The translations under genes and the position numbers were made by a program. DNA of 64,000 nt. Origin: Asterias amurensis. Taxonomy: Eukaryota > Echinodermata > Asteroidea > Forcipulatida > Asteriidae. This document shows positions 22,690 to 36,200 of this stretch, piece by piece; position 1 is the stretch's first letter; the number at the start of each line of letters is the position of its first letter. Location: contig NC_092651.1 of the NCBI RefSeq assembly GCF_032118995.1, positions 13,851,285 through 13,915,284 of the forward strand, read 5' to 3'. The notes under the pieces were generated by a model that was not told where the DNA came from, did not search any database, and saw only the letters and a program-made list of their open reading frames with translations.

Positions 22690-23010
22690 GAGACCAGTAA
22701 ACAAAATCTGAAGATTTAAAGCCAAAAATTGAGTCAATTGATCAAGCCAGGAATCGGTCAGATTGCACCACAGAGCATCTAGGATCAAATTATTTCCGGG
22801 GCTCTTGGACAAGCCCGCACCCCATGCTGTAAGGGCAACATGCTTTGGCAGGTTCAGGAGTCAATATAACAAAAAATGTGATGATTTAAAAACAACATTG
22901 ATTCAATGGATTAACCAGACATTGTTCAAATCCACCACAAAGCATCTGAAATCAACAAATTTCCTGGGCCATTGGGCGGGCCCATACCCCATGCCGTAAG
23001 GGCAACCGCT
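22690..23010. repeat. Two diverged direct repeats of about 155 bp
   Basis: 22760-22845 (CACCACAGAGCATCTAGGAT ... CCATGCTGTAAGGGCAAC) and 22930-23008 (CACCACAAAGCATCTGAAAT ... CCATGCCGTAAGGGCAAC) are clearly related. They may be the repeated 3' region of an unknown retroposon. No reading frame supports a gene. Confidence 0.45.
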
Positions 23011-24297
23011 TTGCCCTTGCTCAGTCCTTTGACAAAACTGGCTACTTACATTATGTTTTTTCTCCTGCTACTTCAAAAACTATGGACAACCCGCCTATCT
23101 TCGACAGAGAATTATATACACTAAAATACGTACATTGTACACCACTGCACAGCATAAAATATGTCTGGGTTGTAGGGTTCATTATAGGCAACTCTAGGGG
23201 ATAAATCCAGAGGTGATTATATACTGTCAGATGGTAAGATTACAGATCTATTATTTAAAGAAATCTGCGCAGCATGTTTGTCAAGACGTATTCTATTATT
23301 ATGTTCTTGTAAAATTGCAATCTTTTCATCAGCCCCAGTGATATGTTCAGTGCTCTATAAACATCCGACCTCTGTTTACGTCAATGGAATTAAAATTAAA
23401 ATTCATCACTTTTAAAGGAAGTTTATTTTGGTCATACTTTGGTGATGACCTCAGAAGGAATTGTGTAACTTGTAGCCAGAAAGCATAGGGTAGTTCTAAT
23501 TGAAAATCTTTAGGTCTATGGACACATTTTTGAAGGGGCACCAAGTCCACCCAGGCCTAGTAATCATTTCAGGACAAATAACTGCTTTCTGGGCTTGATT
23601 GTCTTTGGTGGAAGATATGGAAAGACGATTGACTAGTAACTGCATTGAAAAGACATTTAAAAGAATGACAACAAATCAGACCTTACACAAAAGAAAACAT
23701 TCTTTGATACCAGAGGCCAGAAAAAACTAATATTTCATCCAGAATATTCCAGGCCACATCAATACTGATCCTTCAGAGGACACTTGAAATCTGAAATACT
23801 GCCAATGTCGAGAAAACAACCTTTCAAGATGCCACAAATGAATGCAAATTATCACTTAAAAGAAAATGTTGTCTACACAAAAACTGACCAATGAACTTCA
23901 TGACTTTTCACGAAAAAAAGAAGAAGTAAATAAATTTGCTTTAGAAAAATCAATGCTGTACTTTCCCTTAAACAAGAAAGAGACAATTGATGGAAGCTTA
24001 AAAATGCACATATCAAGTCAAGGTACACATTGTACTGAATACACAAACATGTTTTAAGAAAACTGTGCCTGCTAATATGTATTTTTATGTCCCACTTAGC
24101 CAAAAAGGTCATATTCTGATTTGAGTATGCTTTTCTGAGATTTTAAAACACAAGACTACTGAATTTGCATTATAATCAGGTGACCACACATTGTACGTAC
24201 ACATGTGTATAGTATAACCAAAAACTTGGAAATAATGTGATAACACAATCAGCGAAATCAGTCATTTTCAGCGAGGAATATTATTGTACCTTGTAAA
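23011..24297. other. Non-coding stretch, nothing recognised
   Basis: AT-rich. The 60-80-codon frames at 23347-23550 and 23866-24112 lack motifs and splice sites. Confidence 0.35.
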
Positions 24298-24301
24298 TTA
24301 A

Positions 24302-24687
24302 AGGAACACGTTGCCTTGGATCGGACGAGTTGGTCTATAAAAAGCGTTTGAAACCGTTTGTTTAAAATGCATATTGGTTGGAAAGATGTTTTAAAAAAAA
24401 AATGCAATGATCCACACAAATTTGCCTCAAAATTGCGTGGTTTTCCTTTTACTTTGCGAACTAACACAGTCGGCCATTTATGGGAGTCATAAATTTGACT
24501 CCCATAAATGGCTGACCGTGTTAGTCGACGAGAAAAAGGAAAACCGTGCAATTTCGAGACATGCTTGTGTGGGTCATTGTATTCTACTTTTAAAACATCT
24601 TTCTACCCATTTTATATGCATTTTATAACAAACGGTTGCAAACGCTTTTCAAAGACCAACTCGACCGATCCAAGGCAATGTGTTACT
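24302..24687. mobile_element. K1-family TTAA MITE, full length
   Basis: The termini AGGAACACGTTGCC and the inverted AGGCAATGTGTTACT are flanked by TTAA at 24298-24301 and 24688-24691. The centre is a hairpin (GGCCATTTATGGGAGTC and its complement). At 386 bp it is whole for the family but codes for nothing. Confidence 0.75.
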
Positions 24688-24907
24688 TTAATGTTCTGGA
24701 GTGGAAATGTTTCCTCTAAGTGGTCTAGAGAATGCCTATCCGTCTCTTGAGAAGAGATTGTGTTCGCCAAAACGAACTTATTGCAATAAAGTGTAAATAC
24801 ATGTAAGGTAAGGGTTTTATCATACAGAGTTTCTCATGCTGAGCTACAGAGTTTTGAATAGGGAAAAAGAAGAATAAGAAATTGAATCATCCTTTTCACG
24901 ACTTTAA

Positions 24908-25289
24908 AGGAACACGTTGCCTTGGATCGGACGAGTTGGTCAAAACAAAAGCGTTTGTAACCGTTTTTTATAAAATGCATATGGTTGGAAAGATGTTTTA
25001 AAAGTAGAATACAATGATCCACACAAGTTTGCCTCCAAATTGCGTGGTTTTCCTTCTACTGTGCGAACTAACATGGTCGGCCATTTATGGGAGTCAAAAT
25101 TTTGACCCCCATAAATGGCCGACGTATTAGTCGACGAGGTAAAAGGAAAACCACGCAATTTCGAGGTATGTTTGTGTGGATCATTGTATTCTACTTTTAC
25201 AACATCTTTCTACCCATATGCATTTTATAAAAAACGGTTACAAACGCTTTTCAAAGACCAACTCGACCGATCCAAGGCAACGTGTTCCT
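24908..25289. mobile_element. K1-family TTAA MITE, full length
   Basis: Same ends and hairpin core as the copy at 24302, only 220 bp away, with TTAA at 24904-24907 and 25290-25293. Its 14-bp terminal repeat is perfect. 24692-24903 between them, and 25294-25624 after it, contain nothing that I recognise. Confidence 0.75.
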
Positions 25290-25624
25290 TTAACTAAACC
25301 AAGCTTCAACATTAATTCTTCATCCAAGAAACTTATTGGCTTTCATTTATCGGTACTTTTTTTCCACCTTCCTCTTCTAATCCCCCAATATAAAATTAAT
25401 AATACAAAATATAAATAAAACATATTTTTCAATCATGACCCTAACATGGGCCACTGCACAGTTACTTTCTGACTCAAGCTACGTAGGGGCGCCCCCTGTC
25501 CTCCCTAGGATTGACGCCCATGATGTACAATGTACCCCCAAACAATTTTTTATTAATCTGACAAATCAATCCAACAAATCAAATAAATTCCAATACTGGT
25601 TATTATTGTCAATATTATACTCAC

Positions 25625-25681
25625 AATTTTGTCTTGAACTTTGGCAGAGAGATCCTTCTGCTGTAGTTCATATTGAACCAT
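25625..25681 (-). CDS. Candidate first coding exon, unidentified protein
   Basis: On the minus strand an ATG at 25681-25679 opens 19 codons, MVQYELQQKDLSAKVQDKI, ending at a near-consensus donor ATT|GTGAGT. Upstream stops in the same frame make this ATG the only start. The Gln/Lys/Glu-rich run would suit a coiled coil. I recognise no family. It may belong with the other minus-strand candidates at 19461 and 9075, and the short length makes chance a real alternative. Confidence 0.3.
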
Positions 25682-28111
25682 AGAAGTCGAAGTGGTTGAT
25701 CATCACCATGTCAATTCACAAACAGTGCAGGCCTGGGGTTGCCTTCAAGCTGGCAGTGGTATCAACACCTGTCCATACTACACGATGCAAAACTATAATG
25801 ATACCGGCAATATGGTCACCATCGTACATGAGCAGCAAACTTTACTCATTGTTGATGGTATGTGATGTGGTAAAAATCCTCTCACCTCTGAAACTCCATT
25901 CACTACAAACAAAACACACACAAAATCAAGCATATAAGTTTGTACTCAAGTTTGGCATCCCCTGCAAAAAATCCAACGGACATCCACCTACCCATACATT
26001 TTTTTACCAGACAGGAAAGCCCCCCAAAATGTGGCCAAATAATTAGGTATGTCCTTCACTTAAATAAAAAAGTTTAAACAAGCAAAAATGACAATGAAGT
26101 GATCAACTTATAATTACATTTTTTTCTAAATTACATTTTTGCACGTACTTAATTTCAACTGAAGGAACTGAAAAATGAGATCACGTGTCTCTTGTAAAAC
26201 AAATTTGGAAGCAGCAGGATATGGCTCACCTTCATTGAACTTGGTATTTTTTAAACCATAAAACAAAACGAAAAACTAAGAAAGAACAAATATCATATTG
26301 GCCATGATTTTTGAAGTGTTTTCAAGCGCTGTATACATTGTACTTAAATCTCAAGTCATGTGCAAAATAAAAAGCAGAATCGGGCAAGCTCGAATAATAA
26401 AGGTTGTTGGTGTCAAGCCATTGCCTGTGGATGTTGTATTCACAGGAAAGGGAGCTTATCATATTGTATAAAAAATAATGACCTAGACATAATGTAAAGA
26501 CTAAGAGTCAAAATCCTCTCCACATTCATGATAATGGTCTGACTTGCTCGTTATCCCTACTTAATACGCATTCAATCAGTTGTTAATTCCTTTTCAACAT
26601 GACTTGATGAGTTGTGCCCATCTGTCCCTAGACTAGTGAGGAGGCTGTTAGTGAAACAACAAGCTAACCGCTCTGACTACTTATCAATGAAAAGGCTATG
26701 GGCAAACCCAGAGGAACTGTAGCGGGTAGGATACAGTATGATTATGTTGTATTGTACGATCACAATGAGCCTGGTCAACAATATTCCCACAGCTAATTGC
26801 TTAATGCATTTCACAAAAACATGAACAGATTAGTGAATGATTATTTGGCTATTAGTTGATTTAATTTTTAGCTTATGGGTTGGGAGAGATGGAGAGTGTT
26901 ACAATCATACTCACAGGCCTTTTCAGGTGTAATGGCAAAATTATGAAGGTTTTTTTAAACCTCTAAAGATTATATTAAAGTCACCTGGAAATATATTTTT
27001 TTCTTCTTCAAACATTAGAGTATATTTTTCTGAACACGACTGCACAGTTTTCTAGAATATGAAAGAAGACTCTTGAGAGTGCTATTGAGACCTATTCCTG
27101 CAAAAAAAAACAATTAGTTGTCATAATATGATAAGTTTAGGTTAATTGATGTAATCCTTTTCTGCAGAAAGCTTGTTTCCTGAGCTTTAACACTTTAAAT
27201 CAGCAGTGGGCAACTTCGCTGATGGGCAACTTTGCTGAGTATCCTTTTGATTTCTCACCCCTTTTGTCCTTGCAAGAGGAATTTGTTTAAAAAATACCTC
27301 TATCGTGAGGCAAGTCTTGAATAGTTCTGTTCTTTGTACTTTTTGTTAAAGCAAATGTATGTATTGCTATTGTTGTGCAACCAAGGCTGTTTTGTTTAGC
27401 TCTACAGCTTTTAAAACTCAAAGTCAAGGGCACTTTACAGAATGAAGCATTTTTTTTTTAACCTTGCTTATACTTCCAGGTTTTTTTTGTGCCTGTCAAG
27501 AATTGTAATTGTTAACAATCATTGCCGAAGGGAAAACAAAATTACACCTATGCAATTTGTCAATGTTTTAATGCATCATTCAGAACGTACTTCACAAACT
27601 GACAGACCCTATTTATTAATCCCTTTTTTTGTCTTAATCCCGAGCTTTAAATGCAGCTGGAACTAGTTTGAATGAACTTTTATTTACATTTTACAGAACA
27701 GAGAAATCAACTTTATTAGGAAGTCCGGCAAAATTTGCCTTTTTTTTCACAAAACCCAACAAGTTTTATACCATTGGAAAGAGGATAGCAAAAGGAATCC
27801 AATAGTGTTATTTTATTTCAATAGCTTAACTAATGGGAAAGCTATGCTCACTCAAACATGGCAGAGGGACGTTTTGAGTCTGTCAATTTCTTACTGATTA
27901 AAAAAGCATGGAAACTGCTCCTGATTTATTGATAAGGGCATCAGACATAATAAATTTGACACAATTGATCTTGGTATTCGTTTTCAATGGGAAACTTGGT
28001 GAAAATTGTGTCCTGTTTACTTATTTTAAAGCCTAATTATAAATTTTAAAAAAGGTAAACAAATTGAAATACATGTAGCATGAACTTATATCTTTTTTTC
28101 TTTCATTTCAG
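25682..28111. other. About 2.4 kb of non-coding DNA, nothing recognised
   Basis: AT-rich with scattered homopolymers. The frame at 25696-26046 (116 codons, plus strand) has biased composition and no motif. No repeat arms were paired. Confidence 0.35.
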
Positions 28112-28190
28112 GTACCTCAAGGCTGGAAGATTCAAGCAAGTCAGTTTCAAAGACATAAGCTGCACATTTAACCGCTACCATGGCAACTGA
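28112..28190 (+). CDS. Candidate terminal exon, unidentified protein
   Basis: A strong acceptor (CTTTCATTTCAG) at 28111 is followed by an open frame of 25 codons (YLKAGRFKQVSFKDISCTFN ... ) to a TGA at 28188-28190, with an AATAAA 19 bases further on (28209-28214). That arrangement looks like the last exon of a plus-strand gene, but no upstream exon could be matched and no family is recognised. Confidence 0.25.
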
Positions 28191-28214
28191 AAACGTGCAT
28201 TTTATGTCAATAAA

Positions 28215-29648
28215 CAAATGCTGGTAAAACCAGTTTTTTTTAACATAGTGACCAAGTATTTAATTAAAATTAATATCGAGTCTTAGAGTAATTATGTTTA
28301 CTTCTCTGTTTATTATGACACAAATTTTAAGCCCTTGCTTTTTGGAAAGTTAATAAACATTGCCGAATAGGATAGATCTCTTATTTTAATATCCGCACAA
28401 AAAACTTTTTTTATTTTGATAATTTTGTTTATTAAAACAAATTAATAAAAGTTAAGTTTTAACCTCCAACAATGGAAAGAAGTTTAAAAAAAAAATGGCA
28501 ATCAGAACATAATTTATTTTAACCCTCTCTGAATTGAACCCAATAAATCCCCAGGCGAAAGTCGCCAGGTGTTTCTCATTCGGGTCTATTTTTGGTGTAT
28601 CAGCGAATTGCGCAATCTTTCACAGACTGATGTCCATCACTCACACCGCAACCCTTGCTGAATATGCCTTTTTCAAGTCAGGGGACACGACCCTTGAAAT
28701 GGCAATTTTTGCAGGCGGTGTGTCGGAATGCGCAGTGCCACGCTGCGTTTATTTTTCTCTATAAATTTGCTTTGCAATTTTTTGCAATATTTCATAATTC
28801 AAAAACAAGCACATAGACAACCAGTTCAGAGTCAAACCTTTCAAATAATTAACTGTCAAAGAACTTTTAAGACCTATATGTAATTTCGTAGCATTTTCAG
28901 AAGAAAAATCTACATTATATGTCCGTATTTCATGTGTTCGAAAAACTGGGCAAATATTACATTTTTATTCATGTGAATTATTTAAAAACGGTAATATTGG
29001 AAAGCTGACAAAGTTCTATATCATGTACTTTGGTTTCTTGCATTATCTAGAAATAAAAGAGCACCCTCTAGTATTCTTGAGAATATACTTCTTGTGACAG
29101 TCGACAAAATGGACGTTAAGAGATTTAGACGCGTCAATTTCTGGCCCCGAAAACAAAAAAGTAAACTTAATTTTTAACAGTTTAATAGATTTTTTTTTTC
29201 CCGTAATTATTAATCTTTATTCTTCCAGAAAACTGAATATCGTTTTATTTGGACATGGTTAACGTTATCAAATGGTGAGTTCATGAGTTATGCACAGCTA
29301 CTTTTCACACACAAACCTACGCTTTACAAAACTGCCATTTTGACATCTTCCTCCATGTTTTGACAGACCCGCTAACGCTAACTTTATTTGTCAACCGACA
29401 ACAATTACTCAACATAAAGTTTTGATTTATTTTATAAAATACCTGGCCCTTGTGTTATTATGAAGCAAACAAAACAAAAGGCAAGAATTATGTAATAATG
29501 AAACAAAGATGGGAGATAAAATGGGGCAAACGAAATTAGGTCATGGTAACTCGAGTAGAGTGGGGACGTGTACACACAGCACAGGCACACCATATCACTC
29601 ACAGAAAAACTGGTGCGTGCGATGATGCGATGTTGTCCTACGTAGTTT
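28215..29648. other. Non-coding stretch with one compositionally distinct island
   Basis: 28540-28750 is more GC-rich than its flanks and open for 76 codons on the plus strand. It starts with a GGCGAAAGTCGCC hairpin and could be a repeat. The rest is AT-rich. 29150-29640 leads towards the HARS promoter region. Confidence 0.3.
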
Positions 29649-30233
29649 GTGTATGTGGGCAGCAGGCAGAAAAGAGCCCTTCACAAGAATACAAAACTCT
29701 TCGGATCCCTTCTTGCTATGTTACATAATCCCGGTAGAAATGTTACTGTACAGTGCATTAATCTTACTTTGCAAGTATCAAATAAGATTTCCTACATCGT
29801 CGAACTTGTCGTTACATCCAACATTGCAGCCCAAGACTTGAAAATGTTATCCTTCGTTCCGTTCAAGGGGGAGACAGGCGAAATTGTAGAAAAAACGCCG
29901 GCATCTTCTCCCCGCGATGCAGTCTCAAAATATCGCGCAGCATCAACAAATCCGAGATCGCCGCTGTATGATCGTTCCCAGGTTCGGTACTATGCTACAC
30001 TGTCACTGCAGTGAAATTGATGACTCTGGGAACAAAGTTGTTGTGTCGACGGCTAATCATAGCCGATAGAGGGGGTGCACTCTTTTTTCCATTACCCATC
30101 CTTATCCAACCCATGTGTTTGTGATGATGCAATTTTAATGTAGCAGACAGCCATTTCACTTGTGTTTTAAGGTTGTGCTTCTCTCTTCAATGCCATTTCT
30201 TCAATAAGGGCATATATCATAGGCTGATTAATA
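29649..30233 (+). promoter_or_regulatory. HARS 5' region, with an unrecognised reading frame
   Basis: The stretch is relatively CpG-rich between 29800 and 30010 and lies just upstream of the HARS start codon, so it probably holds the promoter and 5' leader. A plus-strand frame of 121 codons (29649-30014) crosses it. The frame contains 'FVPFKGETGEIVEKTP' but matches nothing I know, and it could be a chance frame or an upstream exon. No TATA box is evident. Confidence 0.35.
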
Positions 30234-33200
30234 ATGGCAGAGAGCGACAAACAAGCTATTCTAGACCAGATCAAGAAGCAGGGTGAAATTGTAAGAACAC
30301 TGAAGACAGAAAAGGCAGAGAAGGACAAGGTAATTTATTTCAATCAATCATTCAACAATGACAACCAGAATCATCATGGAATAGGATTTTTAGAAACTGG
30401 CTCATCATGAATTGGTTCATTTCTACCAGTACCATGTCTACCTCCATCATGATCATGATAGATGATTCCTCCTCCTCAGGACAGTTGACCAAACTAGATT
30501 TTGGACAAATTTCTCTATTTTGCCACCAATTTCTGGACTTTTGTTTTTGTTTCTGAGGATTATATATTTTTATTTAGTGTAAATTGACTTCTTTTTCCAG
30601 CGGTAAATTTCCCCGAATGTAAATATCATGTGGTACAAAGAAAATAACACATTACATTGTATGTATAGTGTATACATAAGTAAATTATATCTTAATTCAT
30701 CAATCATCATCAATTCAAAGCAAGCCAGTCTCACCCTGTTTGGCATTTGCAATATTGATTACAGAGAGAGGGCTGGCTCGTGCAGGTATTTACTGGGCAA
30801 GAAGAGTTCTAACACTGTGTTCAGCCACAGACAAACGTAACACTAACAGGCCAGCGTTGATAATGATGACACAGCCAGGCCCTTTAATTTACACATTGTA
30901 CACAACTTATTGTTCAACTCTATTTTCACCATTTATTTGAAAAATAAATCTTTAATAAAAGCAATCTAGCAATAGCATTGTTTGTTATTGGAAGCCCCCT
31001 TTAATTAGTAATACTATATAATTATTACTACACTCAGTTGATGTTAATTTAACATTAAGTACTCCCTTATGAATATTCATAGATGCCTATTCTCTGTTCC
31101 ATCCCTTCCCCTGTACATCTTGATTGGTTTTTAGACCTACTAAAGCCTGACTTGCTGACACGGTTTTCTTTCATCTCTATGTCTAAAACGTGTCCCCTCC
31201 CTGTGGCTGTCTGGAATCTGGATACAACAACTGTCTGGTCACTTGACGACGGGACTTGCTTTGCTTTTTGAACTGATTTCTAATTGGGATCCCAACATGG
31301 CACTGACATGGACCAAACTTGTATTTCTGCATCTCCTTGGATACCAACATTTACGCTGCTCCGCCACTCTACGGCATATGCGTTATACTTCAAATGACCA
31401 GGTAATAAAAATTGTTTTTATTAAAATTAATTGATTGCCGAGAAGGTGATTAGAAAGTTCCACCCCCCTCCCCCCTCCTCCAATCACAAGCTAAGTCCTG
31501 CCATTCCGACAACTGTAAAAAATATACAGGTTAGTTATTGGTTTTGCTATTAATTGCATTTCCAGCTACAAATAGGCGGTTAAACAAAATTCTAACTCTA
31601 ATCATTCACAATCCTCAAAAATAAGTAGTAAAATCTTTCTGAAGCTTTTTAATGCAAAGGACCCCAGGGTTGCATAATAGTCGCAAATTTAAACAGTACC
31701 CTGACAGGAAGTTCTACTAATGTACCAGTTGCTGAGAGTTAAGTGTAGTCTGTGCACAAGTGCATATATATTTGAATTGTTTGCCTTCAGCAATGTTGGT
31801 CTGTACAAAGAGGTGCATACAATATATGCACATGACTTGGATGGTCGATTCTAAACAGTATTGTTACGCACACCCTGCATATAAAAATATTAAAAAACAT
31901 ATTTTACTAACCGGAAGTTGTTAAATTGTTCTTTTATCCTGAAACAGATTACAGAAGAAGTCGCAAAGCTCCTTGCGCTGAAAGCTCAAATTGGAGATGA
32001 GGGCAAGTCAAAAAAGTTTGTCCTCAAGACACCCAAGGTAAGGCTATTTCGAAAGACTTTTGTCTAAACTACAAATAATAAATAATTTTTAACTCGATTT
32101 TGAAACATTTTGAGACAGCTCATGACAAGTTCAAAATACTCTAAGATATTGTTTTTACTGCATGTAGTTTTATAACTTTTTTTAATATTTTACCTTTGAG
32201 TACATATTATAACTTGTTTAAAAAGTTTATTTTTTTTTTTCGTTTGAGTCAAAATAATTTTTAGGCTAAAATACATCTGTTCCACTCCGCCCTAAAATTT
32301 GAAATTAATCTTAGTACAGCTGTCACTTTCAATTGCCATTATCAATTATTCTCTTCTTGACAACCAAGTCTGCAAAAAGTTTTTCACTTTATTTGAAAAT
32401 CTGTAGGGAGCAAGGGACTACAACCCAAAACAAATGGCCATAAGGGAGGGTGTCTTCAAGACGATTGTTGAGTGCTTCAAACGCCATGGAGCTGAGACTA
32501 TTGACACTCCTGTCTTTGAGCTCAAGGATACACTGACAGGAAAGTACGGAGAAGACTCTAAGCTCATCTACGATTTGAAGGACCAAGGAGGGGAGATTCT
32601 ATCACTGCGATATGATTTGACCGTATCCTTTATCATAAACACCAACTCTAGCCCACTTGGAATTGTAACCTAGGATGCGATTCTAATGAACTGGAATGGA
32701 AGTCCAGACCTTGTCCGTAATTCCTTTGGCCATTGTAGCTTATGACTTAAGTCCAGTGCACTTGACTACTCAGCCACGACTTGTCAAGGCTTGGCATGTC
32801 ACCTGTAAAGACATTTAGGTTTATTTACGGTATGGTCAGATTGTTGGGTTGGGTTTTTTTCCTGAACAGAAATCCATAAAGGTACCATTTGCACGGTACT
32901 TGGCAATGAATAAGGTCAACAAAATCAAGCGTTATCACATTGCCAAGGTGTATCGTCGTGACAACCCTGCCATGACACGAGGCCGTTACAGGGAGTTCTA
33001 CCAGTGTGTAAGTATGGGTTTGTTATCAATCCCTAACACCTCCTCATGATCGGAGATAGACTAAACCTTTAAGTTCCACCCCAAAATGAAGTGGCAAATT
33101 TAACTGCAAATTTATGCGAACCAAAAATAATTTTGAATTCCAAAATTTTACTCTTTGAAAACTGTGTCGGTAGAATGCTGAGGGCATCATTTTCTGCCGA

Positions 33201-36200
33201 ATTCCACTTCGAGGAAAACTCGCTATTAAGAAAAGTACCAACTCAGTATCCTTTGTTGCTAATTACTTTAAATAAGTGAAATTCCCAAGACACATCATAC
33301 AGTAGCAGCAACCAAGTGGAAAACGATTAGATTTAATTCAGAAATGCATCATTTACAGGATTTAAATACCTTCAGGTATTTAAATAAATTTACAATGTTT
33401 TGTTTCTAAAAGAAAAGGTTTATTAATTTTTGCCTGTATTGTTATTTTGTATCTGTCAGGATTTTGATATTGCTGGCCAGTATGACTTAATGATCCCAGA
33501 TGCAGAGTGTATTAAGATTGTGCATGAGATACTGACTAACTTGGGCTTGGGCGACTTTGTCATCAAGGTAAGCCAATTATAGTCTCTTTTTCCCCAATTG
33601 TTTTGAACAAGGCGTTTAGTTTTGTGTCCTTATAGAGCAGTGGACACAAGCTGTGGTGTTTCTGTTTCTGATCAAAGTGTTTCTGTATAGAATTCTTTTG
33701 AAAAGTGAACCTCCAATTTAATTTCTCCCCCATGCAGGTCAACCACAGACAGATCTTAGATGGGATGTTTGAGGTCTGCGGTGTGCCTGCTGAGAAGTTC
33801 CGCACTATATGCTCATCCGTCGACAAATTAGACAAGGTTTGGCTTAGTTTGGTTTTAGACACTCTATAAACAGACATCAATGCATTGGCGTGATCCTGCC
33901 ACCGCCAATAGAGGTAAAACGATTATGAAACAATGGGAAAACCAACCACTATTTATGCATGGCGAACAAGATGGGCCAATGAGTAACCTCCTTGCAACAT
34001 CCACACAAGGTGTCGCCAACTACAGTGATGGTCGTTTACACTGTTAACCCTTTGTGTGTAGGCCTACCTATATTTCTAAATCTTGAGAGCTGCAGTAATT
34101 TCATTTATTTCAAGGAATATTTATTACCAGAAATAGAAAGAATTCATGTTAGTAAGTGAAATAAAGTGGCCTGGGAACAATCAAGGCTCAACACTGAAGT
34201 ATTTTTGAATCTTGGAAAATGAGATGTTGACTTATATCACATAGAAGACAATTTGAACTGTGATAATTTTGCAGACATTTTGGGAAGACGTCCGTGCCGA
34301 AATGATCGACGAAAAGGGTCTGGACCCAGTGGCTGCTGATAAGATCGGCAAGTTTGTTCAGATGAAGGGTGGTCCAGAACTGATTGATCAGCTACTGAAA
34401 GACTCCCCCTTGACTGGAAGTAAAGCCGCACTCGAGGGACTTGAGGCCATGAAGTTACTCCTCAAGTATTGCGACATCTTTGGAATTCAAGACAAGGTAT
34501 TGTGTATTTTGTTACACATCCAACAGCACCATGAGCACCAATAACGGGTAGAATGGGAATCGGCCTAAATGTAACTTTCAGTTTTAGGAAAACCTTGAAT
34601 GGGGAAAACACATACAAGCAGACAGACTGAAGGTACAATCAACATTCAAAGATTTTGTCCGACTTGGGATTTGCTCCGTTCTTGTCATAACCCCACAAGT
34701 TCCAGGGTGTAAATGGGGACCTCCTTTTGTCCCTCTTGGTTGTACATGTGGTTTTGGCAACAGCTCCCATTGGTTTTTGTACACACTCTCCAACCAGGGA
34801 CCCTAATGTCCTCTTTTGTTATAAGTCCTCGGTCTGAATGTGTATACCTTCACACATGCGGACAGACAAGGCAAGTTTTACTTTTGCCGGCTGGGCATAT
34901 TAGCATTTATTATAGCTTGTAAATGCCAATTATTATTTGATTTGTCAGGTGTCATTTGATCTTAGCTTAGCGAGGGGTTTGGACTACTACACTGGAATCA
35001 TCTATGAGGCCGTATTGAAAGGTCAGTTTCACCGTGACAAATAAAAATGCGTTTCTTAATCACTGGTACTAGTAATATTAATAACAAATATTAATAACAA
35101 GCAGTTCTCACATAGTTTTTTATTTTAACAGCAGGTATGTTGAGCTATTTATAAATTATATGAGACGCATTTGTAAAGCAAGTTTTAAAGGTTTTAGTTT
35201 ACAAGGTGATGGTTTGTAAATTGCATCTAACCATGCAAGAAACAACAGAGCACACCCCAGTACAAGTGTACTGATTTCTTTTACCACAGTATACAGAACT
35301 AACAGCTTTACGTCCTGCGCGTCCAAAAGATGAAGTAGTTATAATTAAGTTTCTTGCACAAGGACACAAGTGCCATGGTCTAGAACTGACGCACAAGTAT
35401 TCAAGTATTCAAATCCTTTGCACTACACTTCCATGTATCCTCATACACTAATAAGTTTTTGATAAAAAGTGATTTTACTGGAGAAGGAAAACATTCATGT
35501 GGGTTTGTTTTGCTTTTCCTTCAAGGTGCGGAGACCCTACCCACCAAGACTGGGGAACAGGTGGGTGTTGGCTCAGTAGCAGGAGGTGGGCGGTATGACG
35601 GCCTGGTTGGCATGTTTGATCCTAAGGGTAAACAGGTATAGTACACAAATAATTTTCTCCTAATTTTCTTAACATGGTTCTTTGCAGCTCTCGATGGTAA
35701 CATGGTGTTATTTAGTCACTTACTGAACTTCAGGAGCCTTATACATATTCCAATAAAGTGTTAGGGTAGACTCAAGGCACAATTTCATATCGAGTTTTGT
35801 GACAACTCCTTTTCATTTTGTGATGTATATAATTGGATGTTCTATAAAACAATATATAGGTTTTTAGTTTTGGATGTGCATCTGTGTTATTTTTGGCAAA
35901 ACTTTAAAACTTCAGTTTCATTGTTTCTAGCGTTTCCAATCAAAATTGAGAATCGGAAGCATACCACCTACGATCATCAGTATATTACTTCTATTATTAT
36001 TACTTGTTACAAAACAAAGGAGGGAAACAATTCTTTGCAAGCCAAAAAGGAAGATCACATTTTGAATTTTAATTCACTGTCAGTTTCGTTCAAAGTTTTA
36101 GGGAATTTAGAAACTGCTTTCACTGTTTTTGTGCCCCAAAAGCCCAACCCTAATAAGAGCCTTGTGTTATTTGCAGGTGCCATGTGTCGGTGTTAGCATA

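Noticed and set aside
29649-30014. Mitochondrial leader exon for HARS upstream of the main start
   Set aside because: A phase-compatible weak donor exists (TCCCAG|GTTCGG), but the peptide is rich in acidic residues. The exon at 31297 is far better.
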